NCBI GenBank assembly: GCA_036393335.1
Contig: DASWHD010000064.1
Coordinates: forward strand, 1 to 7,972
Origin: DASWHD01 sp036393335
GTDB lineage: Bacteria; CG2-30-53-67; CG2-30-70-394
Direction: 5' to 3'
Length of the DNA stretch: 7,972 bases
Shown one piece after another: positions 1-6,207 of this stretch. Numbering within the stretch: position 1 is the stretch's first letter; the number at the start of each line of letters is the position of its first letter. Both the position numbers and the translations under genes were made by a program. The notes beneath the pieces were generated by a model. The model was not told where the DNA came from, did not search any database, and worked only from the letters and a program-made list of their open reading frames with translations.

Positions 1-1
1 G

Positions 2-1339
2 GAGGACAAGAACCTCGCCGGCCTGCTGCAGGCGGGGACCTCGACCATCACCATCTTCGGCAAGTCGTGGGACTTGCACGTGCGCGACGCGCTGCAGATC
101 GAGCTGGCGGAAAACCTCGACCTGATCGCCGACTCGATCGCCTACCTGAAAGGCCGCACCGGGCGAGTGATCTACGATGCCGAGCACTTCTTCGACGGCT
201 ACCGCTCCAACCCGGAGTACGCCCTCGCCACCCTACGCGCGGCGGCCGAGGCGGGCGCCGACTGTCTGGTACTGTGCGACACCAACGGCGGCACCCTGCC
301 GGCGGACGTGGCGGCGGTGTTCGCCGCCGTCGCCCGCGAGGTGACGTCGCCCCTGGGGATCCACGCCCACAACGACGCGGAGATGGCGGTGGCCAACTCG
401 CTCGCCGCGGTCGGCTGCGGGGCGATGCAGGTGCACGGCACAATCAACGGCATCGGCGAGCGGTGTGGCAACGCCAACCTCTGTTCGGTGATCCCCAATC
501 TCAAGCTGAAGCTCGGCATCGACTGCGTCACCGACGCCCAGCTCGCGGACCTGAAGTCGGTCTCCGCCTTCGTCTACGAGCTGGCCAACATGCCGTCCAA
601 CCCGCACCTGCCGTACGTCGGCGATGCGGCCTTCGCCCACAAGGGCGGGGTGCACGTCTCCGCGGTGCGCCGCAACGCCCTCACCTACGAGCACATCGAC
701 CCAGCGCTGGTGGGCAACCACCAGCGCATCCTGATCTCCGACCTGGCCGGGAGCGGCAATATCCACATCAAGGCGGCGGAGTACGGGATCGATCTGGCGG
801 CCAAGTCCGAGGAGGTCTCCGGCATCCTCGCCCATCTCAAGCAACTGGAGGCCGACGGCTATCAGTTCGAGGGGGCGGAGGCCTCCTTCGAGCTGCTCAT
901 CCGCCGGCGCACCGGCCGCTGGCGCCGTCCGTTCCGGGTCACCAGCTTTCGCACCATCAACGAGCGCTATCCGGATGCCGGAGAGCCGATCAGCGAGGCG
1001 AGCGTGCGCATCGAGGTGGACGGCCACGTCGAGCACGTGGTGGCCGACGGCAACGGACCGGTACACGCCATCGACCGTGCCTTGCGCAAGGCGCTGGAGC
1101 TCTACTTCCCGGAGCTGGCGGCGGTCGAGCTCGTCGACTACAAGGTGCGGGTCCTGGCCAGCGAGCACGGCACCGAGTCGCGCGTGCGGGTCCTGGTCGA
1201 GTCCGGGGACGGCGACGCCCGGTGGGGGACCGTCGGGGTGTCGACCAACGTGGTGGAGGCCTCCCTCGACGCGTTGATGGATGCCTACGAGTTCAAGCTC
1301 CTCTGCGAGCGGAAGCGCACGGAGGGGGAAAGGTCCTAA
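2..1339 (+). CDS. cimA: Citramalate synthase, 5'-truncated by window edge
   Basis: This enzyme condenses acetyl-CoA with pyruvate to (R)-citramalate, the first step of the threonine-independent route to isoleucine, in the cytoplasm. The reading frame is open from base 2, and 445 residues are visible. The family is about 520-540 residues long, so roughly 85-95 N-terminal residues are missing, including the N-terminal catalytic arginine motif of the TIM barrel. The fragment opens with TIFGKSWDLHV, followed by YDAEHFFDGY and LCDTNGGTLP, which are hallmarks of the CimA branch rather than of LeuA. HAHND at residues 121-125 supplies metal-binding histidines of the HMGL-like barrel, and NGIGERCGNANL lies at 149-160. 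From about residue 305 to the end is a LeuA-type dimerisation/allosteric domain, so isoleucine feedback is expected from the family. An internal TTG at base 74 is not the start, because conserved residues precede it. The nearest alternative is 2-isopropylmalate or homocitrate synthase, which is less likely. Confidence 0.93.
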   Translation, partial: EDKNLAGLLQAGTSTITIFGKSWDLHVRDALQIELAENLDLIADSIAYLKGRTGRVIYDAEHFFDGYRSNPEYALATLRAAAEAGADCLVLCDTNGGTLPADVAAVFAAVAREVTSPLGIHAHNDAEMAVANSLAAVGCGAMQVHGTINGIGERCGNANLCSVIPNLKLKLGIDCVTDAQLADLKSVSAFVYELANMPSNPHLPYVGDAAFAHKGGVHVSAVRRNALTYEHIDPALVGNHQRILISDLAGSGNIHIKAAEYGIDLAAKSEEVSGILAHLKQLEADGYQFEGAEASFELLIRRRTGRWRRPFRVTSFRTINERYPDAGEPISEASVRIEVDGHVEHVVADGNGPVHAIDRALRKALELYFPELAAVELVDYKVRVLASEHGTESRVRVLVESGDGDARWGTVGVSTNVVEASLDALMDAYEFKLLCERKRTEGERS

Positions 1340-1351
1340 TCTCGATGTGTA

Positions 1352-1364
1352 GGATGCAACATCC
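1352..1364. repeat. Short hairpin just downstream of cimA
   Basis: The 13 bases GGATGCAACATCC form a perfect 5-bp stem around a 3-base loop, 12 bases after the cimA stop codon. There is no T-tract behind it, so it is at best a weak transcript 3'-end stabiliser or a fragment of a dispersed repeat. The stem is short enough to be chance. Confidence 0.3.
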
Positions 1365-1402
1365 GCTGCAGGGTTCTCCTCTAAGGAAGCCCGGAATGAT
1401 GA

Positions 1403-1477
1403 GGAAGGCAGGAAGGGGTGGACCTAACGACGTCGCCCGAACGAGCATTTCCTACCTTCCTTTCTTTCCTGCCTTCC
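1403..1477. repeat. 12-bp inverted repeat of purine/pyrimidine tracts
   Basis: GGAAGGCAGGAA at 1403-1414 is perfectly inverted as TTCCTGCCTTCC at 1466-1477, with 51 bases between. The right side belongs to a 30-base run (1448-1477) that is pyrimidine apart from one A and one G. It includes a second CCTTCC at 1455-1460 that could pair with GGAAGG at 1411-1416. The interior contains the 8-bp palindrome CGACGTCG at 1428-1435. The structure fills most of the cimA-rseC gap and is clearly unlike the surrounding coding DNA. It may be a dispersed intergenic repeat or a factor-independent transcript end. No T-run follows a compact hairpin, so a classical terminator is not supported. Confidence 0.6.
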
Positions 1478-1541
1478 ATAGGGGGAAGGCTTCACTGCGC
1501 GGTGTTCATCGTGATCGCGTTGGCGGAGGGGTGTACTGACC

Positions 1542-1976
1542 ATGGCCCTTCTCCTGGAAGAGGGAGTGGTGGTCGGGGTCGACGGCGACACGGCGCAGGT
1601 CAGTGTCTCCCGCACTAGCGCCTGCGGCGGTTGTGCCCAGGAGGGGGCATGCAACCCCCTCGATCCGGCCGGGCAGGAGATCGTGATCCGCGTGGACAAC
1701 GCCCTCGATGCCCGGCCGGGCCAGCGCGTGGTGGTGGGGATCGAAGAGAATATGGTGCTCAGGGGGGCGGCGTGGGTGTATGCCTTGCCCCTGGTCACGT
1801 TCTTTCTTGGCTACTGGCTCGGGGGGATGATGGCGCCGGCCGGGGAGGGCGAAAGCGGGGCGGCGATCGTCGGCGCCCTGATCGGGCTCGGGCTCGGCCT
1901 CGCCACCGTATACTGGCGGTTCCAGCGCCAGAGCGTCGCCGCCGCCTATCGGCCGCGCATGGTCAAGGCGCTGTAG
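1542..1976 (+). CDS. rseC: RseC/MucC-type SoxR-reducing-system membrane protein
   Basis: This 144-residue inner-membrane protein matches the RseC/MucC family (SoxR-reducing system protein RseC, PF04246). The N-terminal part is cytoplasmic and has the repeated small-residue pattern VVVGVDGDTAQVSV. A Cys cluster follows, with C28, C31 and C37 (CxxCxxxxxC), which in this family is thought to bind metal or take part in redox. Two hydrophobic helices lie at about 74-95 and 106-125, and a basic C-terminal tail follows. ATG 1542 is supported by GGAGGG at 1525-1530. In gammaproteobacteria the gene usually follows rpoE-rseA-rseB. It also acts with the Rsx/Rnf complex to keep SoxR reduced, and related proteins occur beside rnf genes. 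Here neither set is visible: it sits between cimA and a polysaccharide export gene, so its partner cannot be inferred from context. The family call is fairly sure and the exact role is not. Confidence 0.82.
   Translation: MALLLEEGVVVGVDGDTAQVSVSRTSACGGCAQEGACNPLDPAGQEIVIRVDNALDARPGQRVVVGIEENMVLRGAAWVYALPLVTFFLGYWLGGMMAPAGEGESGAAIVGALIGLGLGLATVYWRFQRQSVAAAYRPRMVKAL
1641..1661. other. Strong GC hairpin inside the rseC-like gene
   Basis: GAGGGGG (1641-1647) and CCCCCTC (1655-1661) form a perfect 7-bp stem with a 7-base loop. It falls on the codons of the Cys cluster, about 100 bases into the gene. The codons for these residues could be met by less symmetric choices, but in G+C-rich DNA this may be coincidental. 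No function can be assigned from sequence alone. Confidence 0.35.
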
Positions 1977-2047
1977 TCACCGCGGGCGAGCCTTGCTCGG
2001 TCTGGGTGGGCCGCGCGCCGATGGGCGGTGCCATGCCGACCGGTGAG

Positions 2048-2076
2048 TTGATCTCGTTGCCTGTGCCCTCTATCTT
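2048..2076 (+). promoter_or_regulatory. Possible sigma70-type promoter upstream of SLBB gene
   Basis: TTGATC at 2048-2053 and TATCTT at 2071-2076 each match the -35 and -10 consensus at four of six positions and are separated by 17 bases. They lie in the 130-bp non-coding gap after the rseC-like gene. A start of transcription near 2083 would give a leader of about 24 bases before the GTG at 2107. This is a pattern match only. Confidence 0.33.
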
Positions 2077-2106
2077 CGCCCGCCGTCTTTCTAACCCGCA
2101 TTTCTG

Positions 2107-4851
2107 GTGAAAACGACTCTCCCAACCCTGTTCCTGTTCCTGTTGCTGGTACCGGCCATTGCGACGGCACAGCTCGGGCCCTCCAACCTCGGTGGGGGAG
2201 GCGCCGTCCCGGGGCAACCGGCGACCGGCCTCGGTGCCCCGTGGGGGATGTCACCGGCCGCCACGTCCGGCGTGGAGGGACGCGTCGTCGGGCCCGAAGA
2301 TCTCCGTGCGCCGGTCGTCACGCGTGAGCTGACCAAGGTGGACCTGACGGGGCAGGCCGGCGACGGGATGGTCCGATTGAGTTGGCGCCAGGTCACAGGC
2401 GGCAGCCCGATCGCGATCCGGGGGTTTTCCCTGCTCTACGGGCCGGATCCGGGGAGCTATGACCACCGCCTCGATCTCGAGCAGCGATCCGGGCACACGG
2501 TCACCGGACTGAAGAACGGCACAGACTATCGTTTCCAGATCGCGGCCTATGACGACACAGGCCAGGTCATCGGCCTCTCGGAGGAGTTGGTGCTGCGGCC
2601 CGACGTCCCGGATCGGACCTACTCCGCCGTCGAGCGCCGTTTTGGCACCGAGAAGGTGGACCAAGGCGTGTCGCGGGACCTTCGCCAGTTCGGCTACGAC
2701 CTGTTTGCCCACACCGGCGGGGCGTTCAACGCGGCGCTGGAGGCGCCGCCCGGGCCCGGTTACCCGGTGGGGCCCGGGGATATCCTCGAGGTCTTTCTCT
2801 GGGGACAGGTGGATGGCCTGTACAGCCTGACCATCGACGCCGACGGCGCCGTGCGAATCCCGAACGTGGGTGCCGTGTCGCTGGCGGGCCTGACGCTGAA
2901 ACAGGCCACCAACAAGATCGAGGCGGCGGTGGCGCGGCAATTTTCCGGATTCCACCTCAACGTCTCGCTCAAGGCGTTACGCACCATCCAGGTCTACGTG
3001 GTCGGCGAAGTGGGGATCCCCGGCAACTACAACCTGGGCGCCCTGGCGACGGTGTTCAACGCGCTGTTCGCTGCCGGCGGTCCGACCAAGCAGGGCAGCC
3101 TGCGCACCATGCGGTTGTACCATCCCGATGGCTCCCGCGAGGAGATCGACCTCTACGACTTTTTGATGCATGGGGATCGCTCCGCCGACCTGCGTCTCAC
3201 CCACGGCGATACCGTCTTCGTGCCCCTGGTGGGGGAGACCGTCGGGATCAGCGGTCAGGTGAAGCGCCCGGCGATTTACGAGCTCAGGCCCGATGAGGCG
3301 CTGAGCGACGTCCTCCAATTCGCGGGCGGCGTGACGGCCCACGCCGACCCGCGCGTCGTGCAGGTGGAACGGGTGGAGGGACAGTTGCGCCGGGTGGTGG
3401 CGGAGTTCCCCTGGGACGAGGCGATGGGTGGCGAGGTGCCTCTGCAGTCGGGGGACCTGGTGAGTGTCCGGGCGATCTATCCGCAGGTGGAAGGACGCGT
3501 GACAGTGACCGGGGCGGTGAAGCAGCCTGGGCAGCGTCCTTGGCATCCGGGGCTGCGTCTCTCCGAGATCTTCCATGACCGTTCCCAGTTCTTGCCGGGT
3601 ACCTTTCTCGATTACGCGGAGCTGAGACGGACCGATCCGGAGACCCTACGGGTGTCGATCGTGTCGTTCAGCCCCGCGGGCCTGCTCGCCGGCAGGCCCA
3701 GCGACGATCTGGTGCTCGCCGACCGGGACACGATCCGGGTCTTTTCCGAGGATGAGCTGGCGCGCCGGGAGTTCGTGGAGGTGAGCGGTGAGGTGGCCAG
3801 TCCCCGAAAGTATCGATACTTCCCGGGCATGCATGTGCGTGACCTTATCTACCTAGCGGGAAACCTGACCAGCAGTGCGTACCTGGAGGAGGGCGAGATC
3901 ACCCGCCTGCGGGTGGCGGGTGAGCGAACCACCACGGAGCGGATCTATTTCAACGTGGCGGATGCACTGGACGATCGCGGTGCACACAACCAGCCCTTGC
4001 TACCCAACGACCAGCTCTTCATCCGGACCGTGCCCGACTGGTCCGCGAGCCGCGTGGTCGACATCAAGGGCGAGGTGCAGTTCCCGGGCACCTACACCTT
4101 CCGCCGGGGCGAGCGGATCTCCGAAGTCCTGGAGCGGGCCGGTGGGTTTGCCCCCAACGCCTTCCTGAAAGGTGCCGTGTTCACCCGCGAATCGGTGCGG
4201 GAGATCCAGCAGGAGCGCCTCCGCTCGCTGATCCAGGAGGAGGAGGAGGCCCTGCTGCGCGAGTCGACCGAAGCGGTGCAGGCGGCGTTCGACGCCGACG
4301 CCGTCGCGGCCCTGAACAAGGCGCGCGAGCAGCGCAGTCTGCTCCTCGACAAGCTACGGGGGACGCGGGTGATCGGCCGCATGGTGGTGCGCATCCTGCC
4401 CCTCGACCAGCTACGCGGCTCGCCCTTCGATCTGGAGCTGGAGGAGGGCGACACCCTCACCATTCCGCCCATTCCGTCCTCGGTCAACGTATTGGGACGG
4501 GTCTACAACCCCACATCGTTGATTTACGAGCAACAACACCCGGTCACGTACTACCTCGCCCAGACCGGCGGGCTGCGGGAGGAAGCGGATGAGGATCACA
4601 TCTACCTGGTCCGGGCCGACGGTACGGTGATCAGCCGCACCCAGGAACGAAACTGGGCGTGGTGGTGGAACCGTGGTGAGCACCGCTGGCTGTCGGGGAG
4701 CTTCGACAGCATGGTGGTGGAGCGCGGGGATGCCATCCTGGTGCCCGAGAAGGTCGTCAGGATTGCCTATCTGCGCGGCATCAAGGACATCAGCGAGATC
4801 CTCGCCAACATCTTCGTCAGCGCCGGCAACCTGAAGTTCCTGTTTCAATAG
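2107..4851 (+). CDS. Secreted multi-SLBB polysaccharide export protein with Fn3-like domain
   Basis: This 914-residue protein is probably the outer-membrane/periplasmic translocon for an exopolysaccharide or capsule. A signal peptide covers residues 1-21 (hydrophobic core from about 5 to 18, cleavage after ATA), with no lipobox cysteine. I see no cysteine anywhere in the protein. A Gly/Pro-rich linker leads to a fibronectin-III-like domain at about 74-166. A Wza-type Poly_export domain begins at about 219 with YPVGPGDILEVFLWG. Six SLBB-like segments start near 294, 379, 463, 555, 649 and 792, several with the GxVxxPGxY signature. A Glu/Arg-rich helical stretch, probably coiled coil, runs from about 692 to 758. 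A Trp cluster lies at 850-861, and the protein ends in an aliphatic-rich segment ending FLFQ. E. coli Wza is an acylated protein of about 380 residues with fewer such repeats, so this belongs to the long SLBB class. The GTG start is chosen because the signal peptide begins there, although no clear Shine-Dalgarno precedes it. The epimerase gene follows after 71 bases, suggesting cotranscription. Confidence 0.9.
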   Translation: MKTTLPTLFLFLLLVPAIATAQLGPSNLGGGGAVPGQPATGLGAPWGMSPAATSGVEGRVVGPEDLRAPVVTRELTKVDLTGQAGDGMVRLSWRQVTGGSPIAIRGFSLLYGPDPGSYDHRLDLEQRSGHTVTGLKNGTDYRFQIAAYDDTGQVIGLSEELVLRPDVPDRTYSAVERRFGTEKVDQGVSRDLRQFGYDLFAHTGGAFNAALEAPPGPGYPVGPGDILEVFLWGQVDGLYSLTIDADGAVRIPNVGAVSLAGLTLKQATNKIEAAVARQFSGFHLNVSLKALRTIQVYVVGEVGIPGNYNLGALATVFNALFAAGGPTKQGSLRTMRLYHPDGSREEIDLYDFLMHGDRSADLRLTHGDTVFVPLVGETVGISGQVKRPAIYELRPDEALSDVLQFAGGVTAHADPRVVQVERVEGQLRRVVAEFPWDEAMGGEVPLQSGDLVSVRAIYPQVEGRVTVTGAVKQPGQRPWHPGLRLSEIFHDRSQFLPGTFLDYAELRRTDPETLRVSIVSFSPAGLLAGRPSDDLVLADRDTIRVFSEDELARREFVEVSGEVASPRKYRYFPGMHVRDLIYLAGNLTSSAYLEEGEITRLRVAGERTTTERIYFNVADALDDRGAHNQPLLPNDQLFIRTVPDWSASRVVDIKGEVQFPGTYTFRRGERISEVLERAGGFAPNAFLKGAVFTRESVREIQQERLRSLIQEEEEALLRESTEAVQAAFDADAVAALNKAREQRSLLLDKLRGTRVIGRMVVRILPLDQLRGSPFDLELEEGDTLTIPPIPSSVNVLGRVYNPTSLIYEQQHPVTYYLAQTGGLREEADEDHIYLVRADGTVISRTQERNWAWWWNRGEHRWLSGSFDSMVVERGDAILVPEKVVRIAYLRGIKDISEILANIFVSAGNLKFLFQ

Positions 4852-4856
4852 GTAGG

Positions 4857-4898
4857 CGCCGGTTGCACCGGCGATCATCCATGCCGCCGGTGGCGGCA
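4857..4898. other. Two tandem GC hairpins between SLBB and epimerase genes
   Basis: CGCCGG/CCGGCG (4857-4862 and 4868-4873) forms a 6-bp stem with a 5-base loop. TGCCGCC/GGCGGCA (4882-4888 and 4892-4898) forms a 7-bp stem with a 3-base loop. They begin 6 bases after the SLBB stop codon and end about 25 bases before the epimerase start. There is no T-tract, so they could attenuate transcription, protect an mRNA end or lower expression of the next gene, but termination is not demonstrated. Their position in the alternative N-terminal extension of the next gene argues against the earlier starts. Confidence 0.45.
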
Positions 4899-4922
4899 AG
4901 CTCCAGATCAGAAAGAGCAGCT

Positions 4923-5906
4923 ATGGCCGGTCGCGAGTTGCCCGAGAGCGCTAAGAAGATCCTCGTCACCGGCGGTGCCGGATTCATCGGCTCCACCCTC
5001 ACCGAGCGTCTCCTGGCCCGGGGTGACCACATCGTCTGTCTGGACGACTTCGACGACTTCTACGACCCGGCGATCAAGCGTCGCAATCTGACCACCGCCC
5101 AGGCGTCGCCGGCCTTTCGCCTGGTCGAGGGCGACATCTGCGATCTGCCCCTGCTTCAGTCCCTGTTCGCACAGGAGGCGTTCGACGTGGTGGTGCACAT
5201 CGCCGCCCGGGCCGGCGTCCGGCCGTCGATCCTCCAGCCGCTCCTCTACCAGAAGGTGAATGTGGAGGGCTCCACCAACCTCTTCGAGATGGCGCGCCGG
5301 CACGAGGTGGCCAACTTCGTCTTCACCTCGTCGTCGTCGGTGTACGGGGAGAACGAGAAGGTGCCGTTCGCCGAGAGCGATCCGGTGGACTATCCGATCT
5401 CTCCGTACGCCGCCACCAAGCGCGCCGGCGAGCTGATCGCCCACACCTACCACCACCTCTTCGGGCTCAACATCACCTGCCTGCGCCCGTTCACCGTGTA
5501 CGGCCCGCGCCAGCGCCCGGAGATGGCGATCCACCTCTTCACCCGCGCCATCCTGGAGGGCAAGCCGATCCGCATGTTCGGCGACGGCTCCTCGTCGCGG
5601 GACTACACCTATATCGACGACCTGGTGGACGGCTTCATCCGCGCCATCGACCGCCCCCTCGGCTACCGGATCATCAACCTCGGCGAGCACGAGGTGACCA
5701 CCCTGCGCGAGCTGATCGATCTGATCGCCGACGCCACCGGCAAAGAGCCGATCATCGATCCGCAGCCCATGCAGCCGGGCGACGTCCCCCGCACCTACGC
5801 CGATGTCGCTCGCGCCAAGGAGCTGCTCGGCTACCAGCCCCGGATCTCCATGGGCGAGGGGATCCGCCGCTTTGTCGAGTGGTACCGGGCGACCGAAGGC
5901 GGCTGA
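4923..5906 (+). CDS. NAD-dependent nucleotide-sugar epimerase (UDP-glucuronate 4-epimerase-like)
   Basis: This 327-residue extended short-chain dehydrogenase probably epimerises a UDP-sugar in the cytoplasm to supply polysaccharide synthesis. The Rossmann glycine motif is TGGAGFIG at 16-23, and D41 at the end of the second strand favours NAD over NADP. The active site is seen as TSSSSVYG at 135-142 and YAATK with Y162 and K166. RPFTVYGPRQRPEMA (188-202), GDGSSSRDYTYIDD (220-233) and PGDVPRTYAD (285-294) are typical of the UDP-glucuronate/UDP-glucose 4-epimerase group. The length is normal for the family. ATG 4923 is preferred: it leaves the usual short lead before the first strand and has a weak purine-rich site (AAAGAG, 4912-4917). 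TTG 4863 and ATG 4881 would add a hairpin-coding, unconserved stretch. The gene follows the SLBB exporter closely, which supports a glycan role. Substrate is uncertain; galactose or glucose epimerase or a dehydratase relative are the alternatives. Confidence 0.88.
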   Translation: MAGRELPESAKKILVTGGAGFIGSTLTERLLARGDHIVCLDDFDDFYDPAIKRRNLTTAQASPAFRLVEGDICDLPLLQSLFAQEAFDVVVHIAARAGVRPSILQPLLYQKVNVEGSTNLFEMARRHEVANFVFTSSSSVYGENEKVPFAESDPVDYPISPYAATKRAGELIAHTYHHLFGLNITCLRPFTVYGPRQRPEMAIHLFTRAILEGKPIRMFGDGSSSRDYTYIDDLVDGFIRAIDRPLGYRIINLGEHEVTTLRELIDLIADATGKEPIIDPQPMQPGDVPRTYADVARAKELLGYQPRISMGEGIRRFVEWYRATEGG

Positions 5907-6207
5907 CGCGGGAAGGCGGGTTTGCAACGCAGAGGGGTAGAGGCGCAGAGGGAAGCCGCAGATCGACCCAGAACCGCAAAGACCTGCTTGCGACCTGCGA
6001 GCGGTGGATCGTCGTGCGGGATGGGTGCACCGATTCGGTCGACCGGCGGGGGCCTCGGTGTGCCGACCCGGCGCTGGATCAGATCGACGAACGGGTGGAC
6101 AAGCCGTTGTGGTGCAATGGATCTTGGCACGTTCGCCGCGGGGAGCGAGCGGTGGCACAGGCGTTGCTCTCGTCTGGGCAGGACGCGATTGATAGAGGTT
6201 CCATCCA
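5907..6207. other. Non-coding gap between epimerase and VTT genes
   Basis: This gap of about 300 bases has no protein-like frame that I trust. Near its start it holds a degenerate octamer repeat (listed separately). In the middle is the 10-bp palindrome CGGTCGACCG at 6036-6045. Near its end is AGAGG at 6194-6198, a possible ribosome binding site for the next gene. An open frame runs through it on the plus strand to 6331, but it resembles no family I recognise. No clear promoter or terminator was found. Confidence 0.5.
5928..5951. repeat. Degenerate octamer tandem repeat (CGCAGAGG type)
   Basis: Three adjoining 8-base units read CGCAGAGG, GGTAGAGG and CGCAGAGG. The first and third sit inside a 9-base perfect direct repeat, CGCAGAGGG, at 5928-5936 and 5944-5952. 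The repeat starts 22 bases after the epimerase stop codon. It resembles short period-7/8 'GCAGAG' intergenic repeats seen in many bacterial genomes; that resemblance is from memory and was not searched. It may be a decaying member of such a family. Confidence 0.5.

Noticed and set aside
233..1168. Minus-strand 311-codon open frame opposite cimA
   Set aside because: It is the antisense of conserved cimA codons, has a low-complexity composition and no known domain.
67..1539. Long plus-strand open frame overlapping cimA
   Set aside because: It is out of frame with the clearly conserved CimA protein. Its translation is Arg/Gly/Pro-rich with no recognisable family, which is typical of an alternate frame in G+C-rich coding DNA.
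1987..1999. CGAGC-CTT-GCTCG hairpin after the RseC-like gene as a terminator
   Set aside because: The 5-bp stem is too short and has no T-tract behind it.
4863..4922. Upstream TTG 4863 or ATG 4881 as the epimerase start
   Set aside because: These add 14-20 residues with no resemblance to the family, encoded across two hairpins, and lack a Shine-Dalgarno.
6036..6045. 10-bp palindrome CGGTCGACCG as an operator
   Set aside because: A single short palindrome in G+C-rich DNA is expected by chance, and it is about 160 bases from the next start with no promoter recognised nearby.
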